Part shown: positions 10,949-19,702 of the stretch, in pieces
Position numbering within the stretch: the stretch's first letter is position 1
How the letters are laid out: every line of letters starts with the position of its first letter
Assembly (NCBI RefSeq): GCF_000550785.1
Contig: NZ_CP004350.1
Span: 2,770,009 to 2,834,008, forward strand
Origin: Corynebacterium casei LMG S-19264
GTDB lineage: Bacteria > Actinomycetota > Actinomycetes > Mycobacteriales > Mycobacteriaceae
Length of the DNA stretch: 64,000 nucleotides
Reading direction: 5' to 3'
Program-made: the position numbers and the translations under genes
The notes under the pieces: model-generated
Told to the model about the DNA's origin: nothing
The model's database searches: none
Seen by the model: the letters and a program-made list of their open reading frames with translations, nothing else

Positions 10949-11469
10949 GTCAACTATTAACCGGCGCACGCCACCGCTTCCGCCCAACATTTGTTCTGTG
11001 GCTGACCATCATGTGGTGTCTGCTCATGGGCGAAGTCACCTGGGCTAATGTCTTCAGCGGCATGCTCGTGGGCCTCGGCATTGTCTTCTTCCTGCCGCTG
11101 CCCGCCATGCCGATTAGTGACGTCAAGGTCTCTTGGGGCCGGCTGATTCGCTACCTGTTCGTCTGGACGGGTGAGCTGCTGTGGGCTTCGGTCAAGGTCG
11201 CATGGGTTGCGGTTCGCCCGGGTGAGAAGCCAAAGAACGCTATTTTGCGCGCTCCGATGCGCGTGGAAAATGAGTTGGTCTTCAGCTTCGCCGTCGTCAT
11301 GTACAACCTGCAACCAGGCGGCACCGTGGCGGAGATTGATATTGCTAACCGCATGCTCACCGTGCACGTCCTGGACGCCACTACCGAGTCAGATATCGAC
11401 CGTGAAATCGGCAACCTGGTCAGCCTGGAACGCCGCATGATTTCCATCTTCGAAGGGAAACACGCCTAA
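10945..11469 (+). CDS. mrpE: Na+/H+ antiporter subunit MrpE
   Basis: MnhE/MrpE family subunit, 174 residues. The N-terminal half holds two or three membrane segments (FVLWLTIMWCLLMGEVTWANVF; LVGLGIVFFLPL). The soluble C-terminal half has the family pattern RAPMRVENELVFSFAVVMYNLQPGG followed by a DIDREI helix. GTG start at 10945, overlapping the mrpD stop by 4 nt (GTGA), so translation is coupled. MrpE is needed for stability of the assembled antiporter in other species. Confidence 0.93.
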   Translation: MSQLLTGARHRFRPTFVLWLTIMWCLLMGEVTWANVFSGMLVGLGIVFFLPLPAMPISDVKVSWGRLIRYLFVWTGELLWASVKVAWVAVRPGEKPKNAILRAPMRVENELVFSFAVVMYNLQPGGTVAEIDIANRMLTVHVLDATTESDIDREIGNLVSLERRMISIFEGKHA

Positions 11470-11741
11470 TGGATCCCGCACTCTACAACACGTTTCTATC
11501 CATCGCCGCGGCGATGTTCGTCGTGTCCTTCCTGCTGACCACCTGGCGTATTGTCAAAGGTCCAAACTCCATGGACCGCTTGGTTGGTATGGACGGCTTT
11601 ATCGCGATGTTCCAGTGCGCCATGGCCGTCTACATTTGTTGGACGCTTGATACCACGGTGTCGAACGCCATGTTGGTGGTCGCGCTGCTGGGCTTTATCT
11701 CCACCGTTTCGGTCACACGCTTTAGAAAGAGGGACAACTAA
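11469..11741 (+). CDS. mrpF: Na+/H+ antiporter subunit MrpF
   Basis: Small three-helix MrpF/PhaF-type subunit, 90 residues. The segment RIVKGPNSMDRLVGMDGFIAM is the conserved core of the family, where the RxxxGP and DR residues are nearly invariant. The start overlaps the mrpE stop by one base (TAATG). It ends with a basic tail, VTRFRKRDN, on the cytoplasmic side. Confidence 0.93.
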   Translation: MDPALYNTFLSIAAAMFVVSFLLTTWRIVKGPNSMDRLVGMDGFIAMFQCAMAVYICWTLDTTVSNAMLVVALLGFISTVSVTRFRKRDN

Positions 11742-12121
11742 TGAGTTACGCACTAATTGCCGATATCGTCTCCCTCGTCCTTATTTTCGCAGGTGCCCTG
11801 CTGGTTTTGTCCGCCGCGATTGGTGTGGCGCGATTCCAGGATCCAATGTCACGTATTCACTTCGTCACAAAACCTCAAACTGTGGGCCTAGTGTTTACTA
11901 TTCTGGGAGCTGGAATTCGCGTTACGGGATCAGAATCCTTTGGCGTCGCTGAGCGCGGCGACTTAGGTATCTTGTTCCTGCTGGTAGTTTTTGCCATGGC
12001 AACGAGCCCGGTTACGGCTCAGCGCATGACGCGTATTTCGCGCCGCGAAGGTCTTTACTCCGACGATGCCAACATGTCGCGTAATGACCAGCCTGCCTCC
12101 AAGCAGATGCGGCGCAAGTAG
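11741..12121 (+). CDS. mrpG: Na+/H+ antiporter subunit MrpG
   Basis: MnhG/MrpG-type subunit, 126 residues with three membrane helices and the family motif GVARFQDPMSRIHFVTKPQT. It begins in a TAATG overlap with mrpF and is the last gene of the antiporter operon. The tail past residue 100 is polar. The complete set A(B)-C-D-E-F-G argues for a functional Na+(K+)/H+ antiporter used in pH and salt homeostasis. Confidence 0.93.
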   Translation: MSYALIADIVSLVLIFAGALLVLSAAIGVARFQDPMSRIHFVTKPQTVGLVFTILGAGIRVTGSESFGVAERGDLGILFLLVVFAMATSPVTAQRMTRISRREGLYSDDANMSRNDQPASKQMRRK

Positions 12122-12197
12122 CGCACTGGGTGCGTTACTTTCACGGCGTACCCTTTTTGGCTGAATAGGCCAAACTTGCATTGTAAGGATAGATATT

Positions 12198-13403
12198 GTG
12201 AAAAAGATCTGGGGGGCTCCCTCCTTAGCGCTTGCCCTGGCGGTATTTGCTGTGTGGACAGTCTTTCGGATTTTCAACTTCGACGGGGAGCACGCGCTGA
12301 AGTGGCGCGTGCCGCTGGATCTGAAAATCTACGTGCTAGCTGGCTCTGAAGTAGCCGATGGCCAGCTGCTCTATGACAACGCATATATCGGGGACTTGCC
12401 GTTTACTTATCCACCATTTGCTGGTGCAGTGTTTACGGCGCTGAGCTATATCAGCGACAACTGGATCATCATCCTATGGCAGCTCGGTATGGGGCTCGCG
12501 CTGTTTTTCATTTTCCTCTTAGTCTTCCGCGAGCGCGGCTACGGCTTCCACCCCGTCAACTGGTTGCTCAGTGCGCTGCTGACGGTTGCTGCTCTGGCCT
12601 GCCAGCCGTTCCAGGGCACCTTGCACTTTGGCCAGATCAACATCTTTTTGATGTTGCTGGTCGCTCTCGACTTCCTGCCCAAGCACCGCCTGCCCGGCAT
12701 CGGAATCGGCCTAGCTGCCGGCCTGAAACTCACCCCGGCGTTTCTCGGCCTCGTGCTGTTGTTCCAGCGCCGCTGGTGGGCCGCTGGCATTTCCATCCTG
12801 ACTTTCCTAGTTACCGTCACAGTTGGCTTTTGGGTCATTCCTGACGCCAGTGACTTCTGGATGCGCGCTATCTTTGACTCCTCCCGCGTGGGCGACCACA
12901 CCAACCCCGGCGCGCAATCAATCCGATCGCTAATGGAGCGTGAGTTCGGCATTGAGGGCGGCATCTGGTGGATTCTCGCAGTGCTCATCGTATTCGCACT
13001 GACCTGTTTTGCCGTCTACATCGCGTGCAAGCGCCGCAATACGACCGTCGCGATGGCGCTCACCGGTATCTCTTCGTGTCTCGTCTCCCCATTTTCTTGG
13101 TTCCACCACTGGGTATGGGTGTTGCCGCTGCTGTTGGCTATCTTGCTCACGGTCAATGACTGGCTGGGTCATCGACTCAAAGGTATCTTCGGCGCACAGT
13201 TCGCAGGTCTTGCGTCCTTCGTGGTGATGATTATCTTCGCGCTGCCTTATGTCGCCAAGGTTGTCTGGGACGGCACGTCTTACCAACGTATGGATGACGC
13301 GCATTCCTGGGGCGCGCTCGCCTTTACCGGCACGGGCATCATCTTCATTGCCTGCTACGCCCTGACAGGACTGTTGGACGCTGTTAAAAAGCGTTCGGCT
13401 TAA
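12198..13403 (+). CDS. GT87-type polyprenol-phosphomannose mannosyltransferase
   Basis: Multi-pass membrane protein of 401 residues with about ten hydrophobic helices, of the GT-C fold GT87/DUF2029 type. Corynebacterial and mycobacterial members add alpha-1,2-mannose from decaprenyl-phosphomannose to lipoglycans or phosphatidylinositol mannosides on the outer side of the membrane. Family marks are the acidic loop motif DLKIY (41-45), PFTYPPFAG (68-76) and a later WFHHWVWVLP segment. It starts with GTG behind AAGGAT. Which of the corynebacterial lipoglycan transferases it is cannot be decided here. A hairpin ends it, shared with the convergent gene. Confidence 0.8.
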   Translation: MKKIWGAPSLALALAVFAVWTVFRIFNFDGEHALKWRVPLDLKIYVLAGSEVADGQLLYDNAYIGDLPFTYPPFAGAVFTALSYISDNWIIILWQLGMGLALFFIFLLVFRERGYGFHPVNWLLSALLTVAALACQPFQGTLHFGQINIFLMLLVALDFLPKHRLPGIGIGLAAGLKLTPAFLGLVLLFQRRWWAAGISILTFLVTVTVGFWVIPDASDFWMRAIFDSSRVGDHTNPGAQSIRSLMEREFGIEGGIWWILAVLIVFALTCFAVYIACKRRNTTVAMALTGISSCLVSPFSWFHHWVWVLPLLLAILLTVNDWLGHRLKGIFGAQFAGLASFVVMIIFALPYVAKVVWDGTSYQRMDDAHSWGALAFTGTGIIFIACYALTGLLDAVKKRSA

Positions 13404-13416
13404 GCAAGATCCTTCC

Positions 13417-13443
13417 GGTTTCTAAGTATCACGCTTAGAAACC
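13417..13443. terminator. Bidirectional hairpin between GT87 and ligase genes
   Basis: GGTTTCTAAG, 7-nt loop, CTTAGAAACC: a perfect 10-bp stem. It lies 14 nt beyond the GT87 stop and contains the stop codon of the opposing gene. Confidence 0.6.
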
Positions 13444-14586
13444 AAGCGGGGTGAGCGTATCCAGCTCATCACAGGTCATATCCACAACGGACTTCCAGTC
13501 GCCGCTGGTTTCAAACTGCGTACGCTGGCGCTCATAACCGGCGCCGCGCTCAATGATTTCGAGCACCAACTCCAGCTCCCGCACACAGCCCAGCTCGCAC
13601 GCAAGCGGTGTTAGCTGCTCCACCATGTCGGTGAGTTCATCTTCCACCCAGCGTTCATCGGTTTCACGCGAGGCAATCACCAAAGCATCCATGCCGTAGC
13701 GCGCAGCGCGCCACTTGTTTTCGGCCACGTGCCAAGGCTGCAGCGTTGGCAGCTGCTCACCGGCATCAATCATGCGGTCATAGTGCACCACCAGGCAGTG
13801 CGTGAGCGCCACGACAGCGGAAAGCTCGCGCAGATTCGACGCCGCATCCGAGACGCGCACCTCAATAGTGCCCCACTTGGAGGCAGGGCGAATATCAAAG
13901 TGCATGGAACCGGTGTGGTTAATCACGCCGGAAATGGACTGGTCCCGCATGTAGTCCTGCCACTGCTGCCAGTTCTCAAACTGGTACGGCATGCCGGCGG
14001 TCGGCAGCTGTTGGTACAGCATGGTGCGGTTGGAGGCATAGCCGGTATCAATCCCGTCCCAGCCCGGTGAGCACGCCGAAATGGCCAACAGGTGCGGATA
14101 TTTGGTCATCAACGCGTTAATAATTGGCCACACGCGGTCCTCGTGGGAAATGCCCACGTGCACATGCGTGCCCCACAGCAGCATCTGCTGCCCCCAGTAC
14201 TGGGTGCGGTTAATAATCTCCGAATAAGTCTGCTTTTCTGAGACCGGGTTCTTGCGAAAATCCGAGAACGGGTGCCCGCCGGATGCCCACACGCGCATTC
14301 CGCGTTCTTCCGCTGCGGCCTGAACCGCGCGGATTCCGGTGTGAAGCTCAGCTATTGCCTCAGGAACGCTGTGGCAAATGCCGGTGACTAGCTCAACGGT
14401 GTTTTGGAGAAATTCCTTCTCCAGGTGGATCTCCGGCGCGGACTGCGCAACGGCATCCACAATTTCGGACGCACGGGGGACAAGGTCGCGGGTTGAGGGG
14501 TCAACCAGCGCTACTTCCCACTCGACCCCCAGCGTTGGCTGCGGGGAGCGGGCGAAGGTCTCTTCGGCGTATTCCGTGTTACTCAC
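13435..14586 (-). CDS. YbdK-type carboxylate-amine ligase (glutamate-cysteine ligase 2 family)
   Basis: ATP-dependent carboxylate-amine ligase of the GCS2/YbdK family, 383 residues. Conserved features are [10 protein letters not shown] (20-29), the glycine-rich SGGHPF, and [11 protein letters not shown]. Proteins like this are usually annotated glutamate-cysteine ligase, but corynebacteria use mycothiol rather than glutathione, so the natural substrates are uncertain. The start is GTG 14586 (VSNTEYAEE); TACGAT ends 6 nt upstream, consistent with a leaderless transcript. The gene is convergent with the mannosyltransferase. Confidence 0.8.
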   Translation of the reverse strand: MSNTEYAEETFARSPQPTLGVEWEVALVDPSTRDLVPRASEIVDAVAQSAPEIHLEKEFLQNTVELVTGICHSVPEAIAELHTGIRAVQAAAEERGMRVWASGGHPFSDFRKNPVSEKQTYSEIINRTQYWGQQMLLWGTHVHVGISHEDRVWPIINALMTKYPHLLAISACSPGWDGIDTGYASNRTMLYQQLPTAGMPYQFENWQQWQDYMRDQSISGVINHTGSMHFDIRPASKWGTIEVRVSDAASNLRELSAVVALTHCLVVHYDRMIDAGEQLPTLQPWHVAENKWRAARYGMDALVIASRETDERWVEDELTDMVEQLTPLACELGCVRELELVLEIIERGAGYERQRTQFETSGDWKSVVDMTCDELDTLTPLGF

Positions 14587-14592
14587 TAGTCT

Positions 14593-14598
14593 ATCGTA
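14593..14598 (-). promoter_or_regulatory. Putative -10 box of the YbdK-type ligase gene
   Basis: TACGAT on the minus strand, 6 nt before the GTG start at 14586, no ribosome-binding site between. Confidence 0.35.
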
Positions 14599-14639
14599 CC
14601 CAGCCGCGGGTCTTCCGGGCCGGATTACATTCCTCTTTG

Positions 14640-15365
14640 CTAGTTCTCCGTCAGAACCAGGGTGACACCATCGCGGGTGTTATCAGGCAGAGTGTCGATG
14701 TTCTCGCGTGCTACGCCGTTGAATTCATCAGCAATCTCGCGAGCAACGCGTTCTGCGTCGGCGTTACCAGCGGGAAAGAACACAGTAGTCTCTGGTAGAA
14801 CATCGTCGGCGAAGTTACCCACCTCGCCCAGTTCGCGGCCGTCAGCACGCAGGCGGTCGGAGACATCAGCCGCCAGACCCTGGGTAACAGAGTTATTGAG
14901 CACGTTAATCTTCAACGGTGCGGGCGCAGCAGCGTTGCCGGAGCCAGTGCTTCCCGATGCCCCCTCGCGTCCTTCACCTTCGCGCTCAGCATCGGCGGGC
15001 TGGCCTTCGCTCTCAGCACCCTCTGCTCCTTCAGCCCCGGCGCCCTCAGCACCCTCGTTGTTTTCAGGAGCGATCGCCTCCGCGGACTGCTGCGCGGTAT
15101 CAGCACCAACGGTGCCTGGTTCCGGCGCATTTGCATCGCCCGCCTGCTGCTCAGACTGCTGGTTGGTGTCTTCAGCCGCCTGCTCAGAACCATTATCTTG
15201 GGTAAAGGCGTAGAGCGCCCACAGGCCGAACATGACGGCGACGGCGATTAGCACCATCGCAAAGCCGCGCAACGGCAACGTGGTGCCAGCAGCAGTGCCA
15301 CCTTCAGCGCCGTCAGATGGTTGGGTAGGTTCTTGTGCGGAATTATCTACAGTCTCATTAGTCAC
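14640..15365 (-). CDS. LytR_C domain membrane protein
   Basis: Single-pass membrane protein of 241 residues. Reading from the N-terminus: a short cytoplasmic segment, one membrane helix ([21 protein letters not shown]), a long Glu/Ala/Gly-rich low-complexity linker of about 90 residues, and a C-terminal LytR_C domain ([23 protein letters not shown] onward). LytR_C domains occur in cell-wall-associated LCP proteins; here there is no catalytic LCP domain. I chose GTG 15365 because TAGTGT lies exactly 7 nt upstream; an ATG at 15434 would overlap the preceding gene by 59 nt and adds unlikely residues. Probably surface-exposed and wall-associated; exact role unknown. Confidence 0.75.
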   Translation of the reverse strand: MTNETVDNSAQEPTQPSDGAEGGTAAGTTLPLRGFAMVLIAVAVMFGLWALYAFTQDNGSEQAAEDTNQQSEQQAGDANAPEPGTVGADTAQQSAEAIAPENNEGAEGAGAEGAEGAESEGQPADAEREGEGREGASGSTGSGNAAAPAPLKINVLNNSVTQGLAADVSDRLRADGRELGEVGNFADDVLPETTVFFPAGNADAERVAREIADEFNGVARENIDTLPDNTRDGVTLVLTEN

Positions 15366-15372
15366 ATGAGTA

Positions 15373-15378
15373 ACACTA
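15373..15378 (-). promoter_or_regulatory. Putative -10 box of the LytR_C gene
   Basis: TAGTGT on the minus strand, 7 nt before GTG 15365. The TAG is also the stop codon of the DUF3263 gene, so the LytR_C gene can be transcribed on its own. Confidence 0.4.
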
Positions 15379-15663
15379 ATGCTCAGGTTGAGGGTTTCCG
15401 TGTGCGGCACGCCGAATATCCTCGCGTTCTCCACGTTTTCTCAACAGCCTTTTCACTAACACCGGGTTATAAGCCAACGCAGCCGGCAGCTCAACAATCA
15501 CATTGAGCCGTTGGTGGTAGCGCACCGGCGAAATATCCAGCTCAGCGCGAATAGCTTTTTCTTTCAGGGCGATGGTTTTCGGGGCGCGCGCCTCAAAGTC
15601 CAGGATCTGCTGATCAATCGCGCTCAAATCATTAAGCCCGTTACTGTTGTGTGCGCTAGTCAT
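15376..15663 (-). CDS. DUF3263 family protein
   Basis: Small cytosolic protein of 95 residues, predicted all-helical, matching the actinobacterial DUF3263 family: [39 protein letters not shown], a Leu/Pro pattern, then [11 protein letters not shown]. The middle looks like a helix-turn-helix, so a DNA-binding role is conceivable. Function is unknown. The start is ATG 15663 (MTSAHNSN); only 16 bp separate it from the divergent def start, and a -10 box TACAGT ends 6 nt upstream. Confidence 0.75.
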   Translation of the reverse strand: MTSAHNSNGLNDLSAIDQQILDFEARAPKTIALKEKAIRAELDISPVRYHQRLNVIVELPAALAYNPVLVKRLLRKRGEREDIRRAAHGNPQPEH

Positions 15664-15679
15664 GCCTAAACTGTATGCC
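15664..15679. promoter_or_regulatory. Overlapping divergent leaderless promoters, DUF3263/def
   Basis: The two start codons are 16 bp apart. On the plus strand TAAACT (15667-15672) ends 7 nt before the def ATG. On the minus strand TACAGT (15675-15670) ends 6 nt before the DUF3263 ATG. The two -10 boxes share three base pairs, so polymerase binding in one direction should exclude the other. Confidence 0.5.
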
Positions 15680-16273
15680 ATGACTATCCGCGCAATTGTG
15701 ATCCACGGCGACCCTGTTCTTCATAACCCCACTGAACCAGTCACCGAACCTATTGATTCCCCTGAACTGCAAACCCTCATTGCAGATATGTATGAGACCA
15801 TGGCCGCAGCCAACGGCGTAGGGCTTGCAGCCAACCAGGTTGGCATTAGCAAGCGCCTGTTTGTGTATGACTGCCCTGATGATGACGGCCACATGCACCG
15901 CGGCTGCGTTATCAACCCCGTGCTGGAGACCTCAGAGATCCCAGAGACCATGCCAGCCGATGACGGCAGCGAAGACGAAGGCTGTCTTTCCGTCCCAGGA
16001 GAGGGCTTTCCCACCGGCCGCGCGGACTGGGCAAAGGTCACCGGCCTGAATGAGAAGGGCGAGGACATAGAGGTCGAGGGCACCGGCTTCTTCGCGCGCT
16101 GTCTGCAGCACGAGGTCGGCCACCTGGATGGTTTCGTCTACACCGATACTCTGATTGGCCGTAACAAGCGCGCTGCTAAGAAGACCATTAAGGCCAATGG
16201 CTGGAATGTTCCGGGTTTGACCTGGCTGCCCGGCGAAGGCGCCGATCCTTTCGGCCACGACGACGAAGATTAA
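15680..16273 (+). CDS. def: Peptide deformylase
   Basis: Iron/zinc metalloenzyme that removes the N-formyl group from nascent proteins, 197 residues. All three family motifs are present: GVGLAANQ (46-53), EGCLSVP (100-106) with the metal-binding Cys, and QHEVGHLDG (143-151) with the HExxH metal site and catalytic Glu. The start is ATG 15680 ([15 protein letters not shown]); upstream in-frame codons lie inside the divergent gene. It leads a plus-strand operon with the N-acetylglutamate synthase, xthA and cardiolipin synthase genes. Confidence 0.95.
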   Translation: MTIRAIVIHGDPVLHNPTEPVTEPIDSPELQTLIADMYETMAAANGVGLAANQVGISKRLFVYDCPDDDGHMHRGCVINPVLETSEIPETMPADDGSEDEGCLSVPGEGFPTGRADWAKVTGLNEKGEDIEVEGTGFFARCLQHEVGHLDGFVYTDTLIGRNKRAAKKTIKANGWNVPGLTWLPGEGADPFGHDDED

Positions 16274-16287
16274 GACACCACATTATT

Positions 16288-17256
16288 ATGGCTAAGGCAT
16301 TTCGCTCCGATCCCATACGCGTCGATGACCGCGTTGTTGCGCGCCGCAAATTTAAAGGCGGCGGGCACAGCGATGTCATCGGTCATGTCGTGGCGGTTGA
16401 GCCCCTGACCATCCGCCCGCAGATGGTCGGCGGGTTCCCGTCCGCGTTGCCGGAGGTTATCATCCCGGCCGTTGAGCTCTACGTGGTGAAGAAGCTTTCG
16501 CCGCGCACGGTGCGAAATTCCGATATCCGCCACGTCGAGGTCGCCTCCGCGCTGTCCTATCAGGGTGCGCACAACCAGTGGACGTCCAATGGCCAGTGGT
16601 TCATGCGCTCCGGTGATGGCACCACCATGCGCACCAATTCTGCGGTTCCGCTGGGCCCATCCGCGGGCTTTGAACCAGCACCAATAGCGGAGATGATGGC
16701 CTTTTACGCCAGCCACAACCAGCCGTGCGTCCTGCTGGTTCCAGAGCGCATTGGCAATTCAGCATTGAAGCTGCCGCACGAGCACATCGATGTGGAAAAG
16801 ATCGTCATGACCCGCGAGCTGGGGGATCTCAGCGACATCACACCTTATCTCGATGAGGGCCTAGACGTGGACATCACCAAGACCGCAACGCCCGAGTGGT
16901 TGGACATCTCTGACCACGCAGCACGTGATCTTGCGACGCAGTCGCCTGCCGATGCCACCCTCGCCTTCTTCCACACCGCCCTGGGCGCGGTACTTCGCGC
17001 AACAATCACAGAATCCGATGACGGCGCGAAGTGGCTGGGCATCGCGTGCGTGAAGGTAGATGAGTCAGCGCGCCGCCAGCGTCTAGCAGCGCGCCTAGTT
17101 TCCGCCGCGCTGAAGTGGGGTCAGACCGAAGGCGCGGACAAGGCGTACCTGCAAGTCAGCCTCGGTAACGATGGCGCGGTGGCCCTGTATGAAAAATTGG
17201 GGCTGCTTGAGCACCACCGGCATCGCTACATCAAGGTCAATCCAGGTAACCTGTAA
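16288..17256 (+). CDS. GNAT N-acetylglutamate synthase (C. glutamicum cg3035 type)
   Basis: A 322-residue protein with an N-terminal SH3-like region (about 10-70, RVDDRVVARRKF) and a C-terminal GNAT acetyltransferase domain (about 200-320). The acetyl-CoA loop is VDESARRQRLAARL and the end has the typical N-x-x-A-x-x-L-Y-E-K-L-G pattern (NDGAVALYEKLGL). Position and architecture match the novel N-acetylglutamate synthase described in C. glutamicum as cg3035, which feeds arginine biosynthesis by acetylating glutamate; that assignment is by recall of synteny. The start lies 14 nt after def, and xthA follows after 3 nt. Confidence 0.75.
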   Translation: MAKAFRSDPIRVDDRVVARRKFKGGGHSDVIGHVVAVEPLTIRPQMVGGFPSALPEVIIPAVELYVVKKLSPRTVRNSDIRHVEVASALSYQGAHNQWTSNGQWFMRSGDGTTMRTNSAVPLGPSAGFEPAPIAEMMAFYASHNQPCVLLVPERIGNSALKLPHEHIDVEKIVMTRELGDLSDITPYLDEGLDVDITKTATPEWLDISDHAARDLATQSPADATLAFFHTALGAVLRATITESDDGAKWLGIACVKVDESARRQRLAARLVSAALKWGQTEGADKAYLQVSLGNDGAVALYEKLGLLEHHRHRYIKVNPGNL

Positions 17257-17259
17257 ATC

Positions 17260-18069
17260 ATGCGGATTGCCACGTGGAATATTAACTCGGTACGTACCCG
17301 CGGGGAGCGGGCACTAAACTTATTGGACAAGCACAACATTGATGTGTTGTGCCTGCAAGAAACCAAAGTCGCCGATGACAAATTCCCCCGCGCATTGTTC
17401 GAGGACGCCGGCTACCACGTGGTTTTCCACGGCCTTAACCAGTGGAACGGTGTCGCGATTGTCAGCCGCGAAGAACCCGCCGAGGTTTTCACCGGCTTTC
17501 CTGGCCAGCCGGGTTATCACAATGATGAAGCCACCGAGCAGGCACCTGAGGCGCGTGCCATGGGCGCTGTTATTCGCGGCGTAGAAATCTGGTCGCTCTA
17601 TGTCCCCAACGGCCGCGAAATCACTCAGCGTCACTATGACTACAAACTGGACTTTCTCTACGCCTTAGCCCGCTACGCCGACGGTAAAAAGCGCGAGAAG
17701 CTGCTGCTGACCGGTGACTTCAACATCGCTCCGCGCAACGAAGATGTCTGGGACCTGGAACTATTCCGCGGCAAGACGCACGTCACCGAACCTGAGCGCG
17801 CTGCCTTCCAGCGTCTCGAAGAAGCAGGACTGTCCGAGGTCACCCGCCAATTCACCGAAAAAGACCGCTGGACCTACTTCGATTACAAGTCCCTGCGCTT
17901 CCAAAAAGACGAAGGCATGCGCATCGACTTCCATCTGGCCACCCAGCAACTGGCGGACAAGGTCACCGGTGCCGGTGTCGACAGGAAAGAACGCGCCGAA
18001 AAAGGCACCTCAGACCACCTCCTGCTGTGGGCAGATTATGACCTGCCCGATTTCGACTCCGTCCGTTAA
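17260..18069 (+). CDS. xthA: Exodeoxyribonuclease III
   Basis: AP endonuclease/3'-5' exonuclease of the EEP fold, 269 residues, acting in base-excision repair. Motifs: RIATWNINSVRTR with the Asn pair (2-14), LQETK with the metal-binding Glu34, YVPNGR, GDFNIAPRNEDVWD with the catalytic Asp and Asn, and the C-terminal SDHLLLWAD. It starts 3 nt after the acetyltransferase stop, so translation is probably coupled, and cls follows after 9 nt. Confidence 0.93.
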   Translation: MRIATWNINSVRTRGERALNLLDKHNIDVLCLQETKVADDKFPRALFEDAGYHVVFHGLNQWNGVAIVSREEPAEVFTGFPGQPGYHNDEATEQAPEARAMGAVIRGVEIWSLYVPNGREITQRHYDYKLDFLYALARYADGKKREKLLLTGDFNIAPRNEDVWDLELFRGKTHVTEPERAAFQRLEEAGLSEVTRQFTEKDRWTYFDYKSLRFQKDEGMRIDFHLATQQLADKVTGAGVDRKERAEKGTSDHLLLWADYDLPDFDSVR

Positions 18070-18078
18070 CACATTCCT

Positions 18079-19581
18079 ATGTCCCCATTTTTGGATCTAA
18101 GCGCTTGGCAGATGGCGTTTTTCGTCCTCGACTACGCCATCAAAATCTTTGCCATCGGCTTCGTCCCCGAAGGCCGCCGCCCCTCTTCATCAACAGCTTG
18201 GCTGCTCGCAATTTTGCTGCTGCCATTCATCGGCCTGCCCTTGTTCCTGCTCATGGGCTCGCCGCAAATCAACCGACGCCGCCACCGTATTCAGCAAGAA
18301 GCCAATGATGCCATCGAGGACGCCCACAAGGACGTCACCGACCACCCCTTCGAAGAGCTCGAAGCGGAAGTCGAATCCATCATCAAGCTCAACCGACACC
18401 TCACCGGCTTCCCAGCCGTTATCGGACACAACCTCGGCATCCATGCCGATTACCGCAAGTCAATCCAAGCCATGGCCGATGCCATCGACCAAGCGCAGCG
18501 CTACGTCTACGTCGAAATCTATATCACCAGCTGGGACGAGACCACCGATCCTTTCTTCCAAGCACTCGCCCGCGCGCGTCAACGCGGCGTGGAGGTGAAG
18601 TTCCTCTTCGACCAAATCGGCAGCCTCAAATATAAGGGCTACCGCACACTCGGCAAGCGACTCAGTGAAATCGACGTGGACTGGCGCCTTATGCTGCCAC
18701 TGCAGATTCACAAGGCGCGTTTTCGCCGGCCTGACCTGCGCAACCACCGCAAGCTGGTTGTCATCGACGGCGAGCGCGGATTCATCGGCTCGCTTAACCT
18801 GATCAAACGCGAGTACAAGACCACCGACCGCTACTGGATTGATTACATGGTGGAGCTCACCGGCCCCATCGTGGTCTCCTTGCAGGCGGTCTTTGCTGTG
18901 GACTGGTACACCGAATCTGGCGAGTATATTGAGATGCTCACCGAGCTCGAAGACACCGGTGAGACTCCCGATACCAACTATGTGCAGCTCATTCCATCCG
19001 GGCCCGGCTATTCCACGGTGCCAAACCTGCGCATGTTCATCTCGCTTATTCACCACGCGAAAAGTCGGTTGATTATCTGCTCGCCGTATTTCGTGCCGGA
19101 TGAATCACTGCTCGATGCCGTGACCACCGCCTGCTACCGCGGTGTGCGTGTGGAGCTTTATGTCTCCCAGCGCGCCGACCAGTTCATGGTCGACCACGCG
19201 CAATCTTCCTACTACCAGTCCCTGCTGGAAGCCGGAATCCACATCTACCAGTTCCCGAAGCCCTTTGTGCTGCACTCCAAGTTCGTGCTCGCAGACCCCG
19301 ATGCCGGCCGCGCCGACCCAGAGGAAACCGATGAAGGCATCCGGCTTAAGTCCCACCCACTCGCCGCCTTCGGCTCCTCTAACCTGGACATGCGCTCATT
19401 CGGCCTCAACTATGAGTCCACCATGCTGGTTGCCCAAGGCGACCTCATCACCGAATTCAACGAGCTCGCCGCCAACTACCGCGCCGTCTCCCACGAGCTC
19501 ACGCTCGAAGAGTGGAACAAGCGCGGCTTCTTCCGCCGCTACATCGATAACGTCATGCGGCTTACCTCCGCGCTTCAGTAA
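18079..19581 (+). CDS. cls: Cardiolipin synthase (phospholipase D family)
   Basis: Membrane-bound enzyme of 500 residues. Two N-terminal membrane helices (about 10-30 and 38-60) precede two phospholipase D domains. The first HKD motif is NHRKLVVIDGERGFIGSLN, the second LHSKFVLADP followed by FGSSNLDMRSF. These are the catalytic His/Lys residues of the bacterial Cls family, which joins two phosphatidylglycerol molecules or a CDP-diacylglycerol. It is the last gene of the def operon and ends in a hairpin that includes its final codons. Confidence 0.88.
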   Translation: MSPFLDLSAWQMAFFVLDYAIKIFAIGFVPEGRRPSSSTAWLLAILLLPFIGLPLFLLMGSPQINRRRHRIQQEANDAIEDAHKDVTDHPFEELEAEVESIIKLNRHLTGFPAVIGHNLGIHADYRKSIQAMADAIDQAQRYVYVEIYITSWDETTDPFFQALARARQRGVEVKFLFDQIGSLKYKGYRTLGKRLSEIDVDWRLMLPLQIHKARFRRPDLRNHRKLVVIDGERGFIGSLNLIKREYKTTDRYWIDYMVELTGPIVVSLQAVFAVDWYTESGEYIEMLTELEDTGETPDTNYVQLIPSGPGYSTVPNLRMFISLIHHAKSRLIICSPYFVPDESLLDAVTTACYRGVRVELYVSQRADQFMVDHAQSSYYQSLLEAGIHIYQFPKPFVLHSKFVLADPDAGRADPEETDEGIRLKSHPLAAFGSSNLDMRSFGLNYESTMLVAQGDLITEFNELAANYRAVSHELTLEEWNKRGFFRRYIDNVMRLTSALQ

Positions 19582-19611
19582 CCACTGCTATCGCAGATGG
19601 TTACTGAAGCG
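19571..19611 (+). terminator. Hairpin at the cls stop codon
   Basis: CGCTTCAGTAACCA pairs with TGGTTACTGAAGCG (14 bp), with an inner CTGC/GCAG stem and TATC loop. The 5' arm holds the last cls codons and the stop. The 3' arm is partly repeated downstream at 19626-19638. Confidence 0.6.
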
Positions 19612-19650
19612 AGTAGAAGCAGGTTGTTACTGAAGCGAATAATAGAAGCT
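19600..19650 (+). repeat. Tandem copies of the cls hairpin 3' arm
   Basis: GTTACTGAAGCGA occurs at 19600-19612 and again at 19626-19638, each followed within a few bases by TAGAAGC. The unit length is about 26 nt. A weaker third trace (GTTACAGCGAATAGA) begins at 19666. Confidence 0.55.
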
Positions 19651-19666
19651 CGTTTCAGATACTCGT

Positions 19667-19702
19667 TACAGCGAATAGACGCTGCGTCGACTAATCGCTG
19701 TA
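19667..19702 (-). terminator. Hairpin at the stop codon of the MFS gene
   Basis: TACAGCGA (19667-19674) pairs with TCGCTGTA (19695-19702), with further pairing GAC-GC/GC-GTC inside. The arm includes the MFS stop codon, and the hairpin faces the cls hairpin. Confidence 0.5.
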
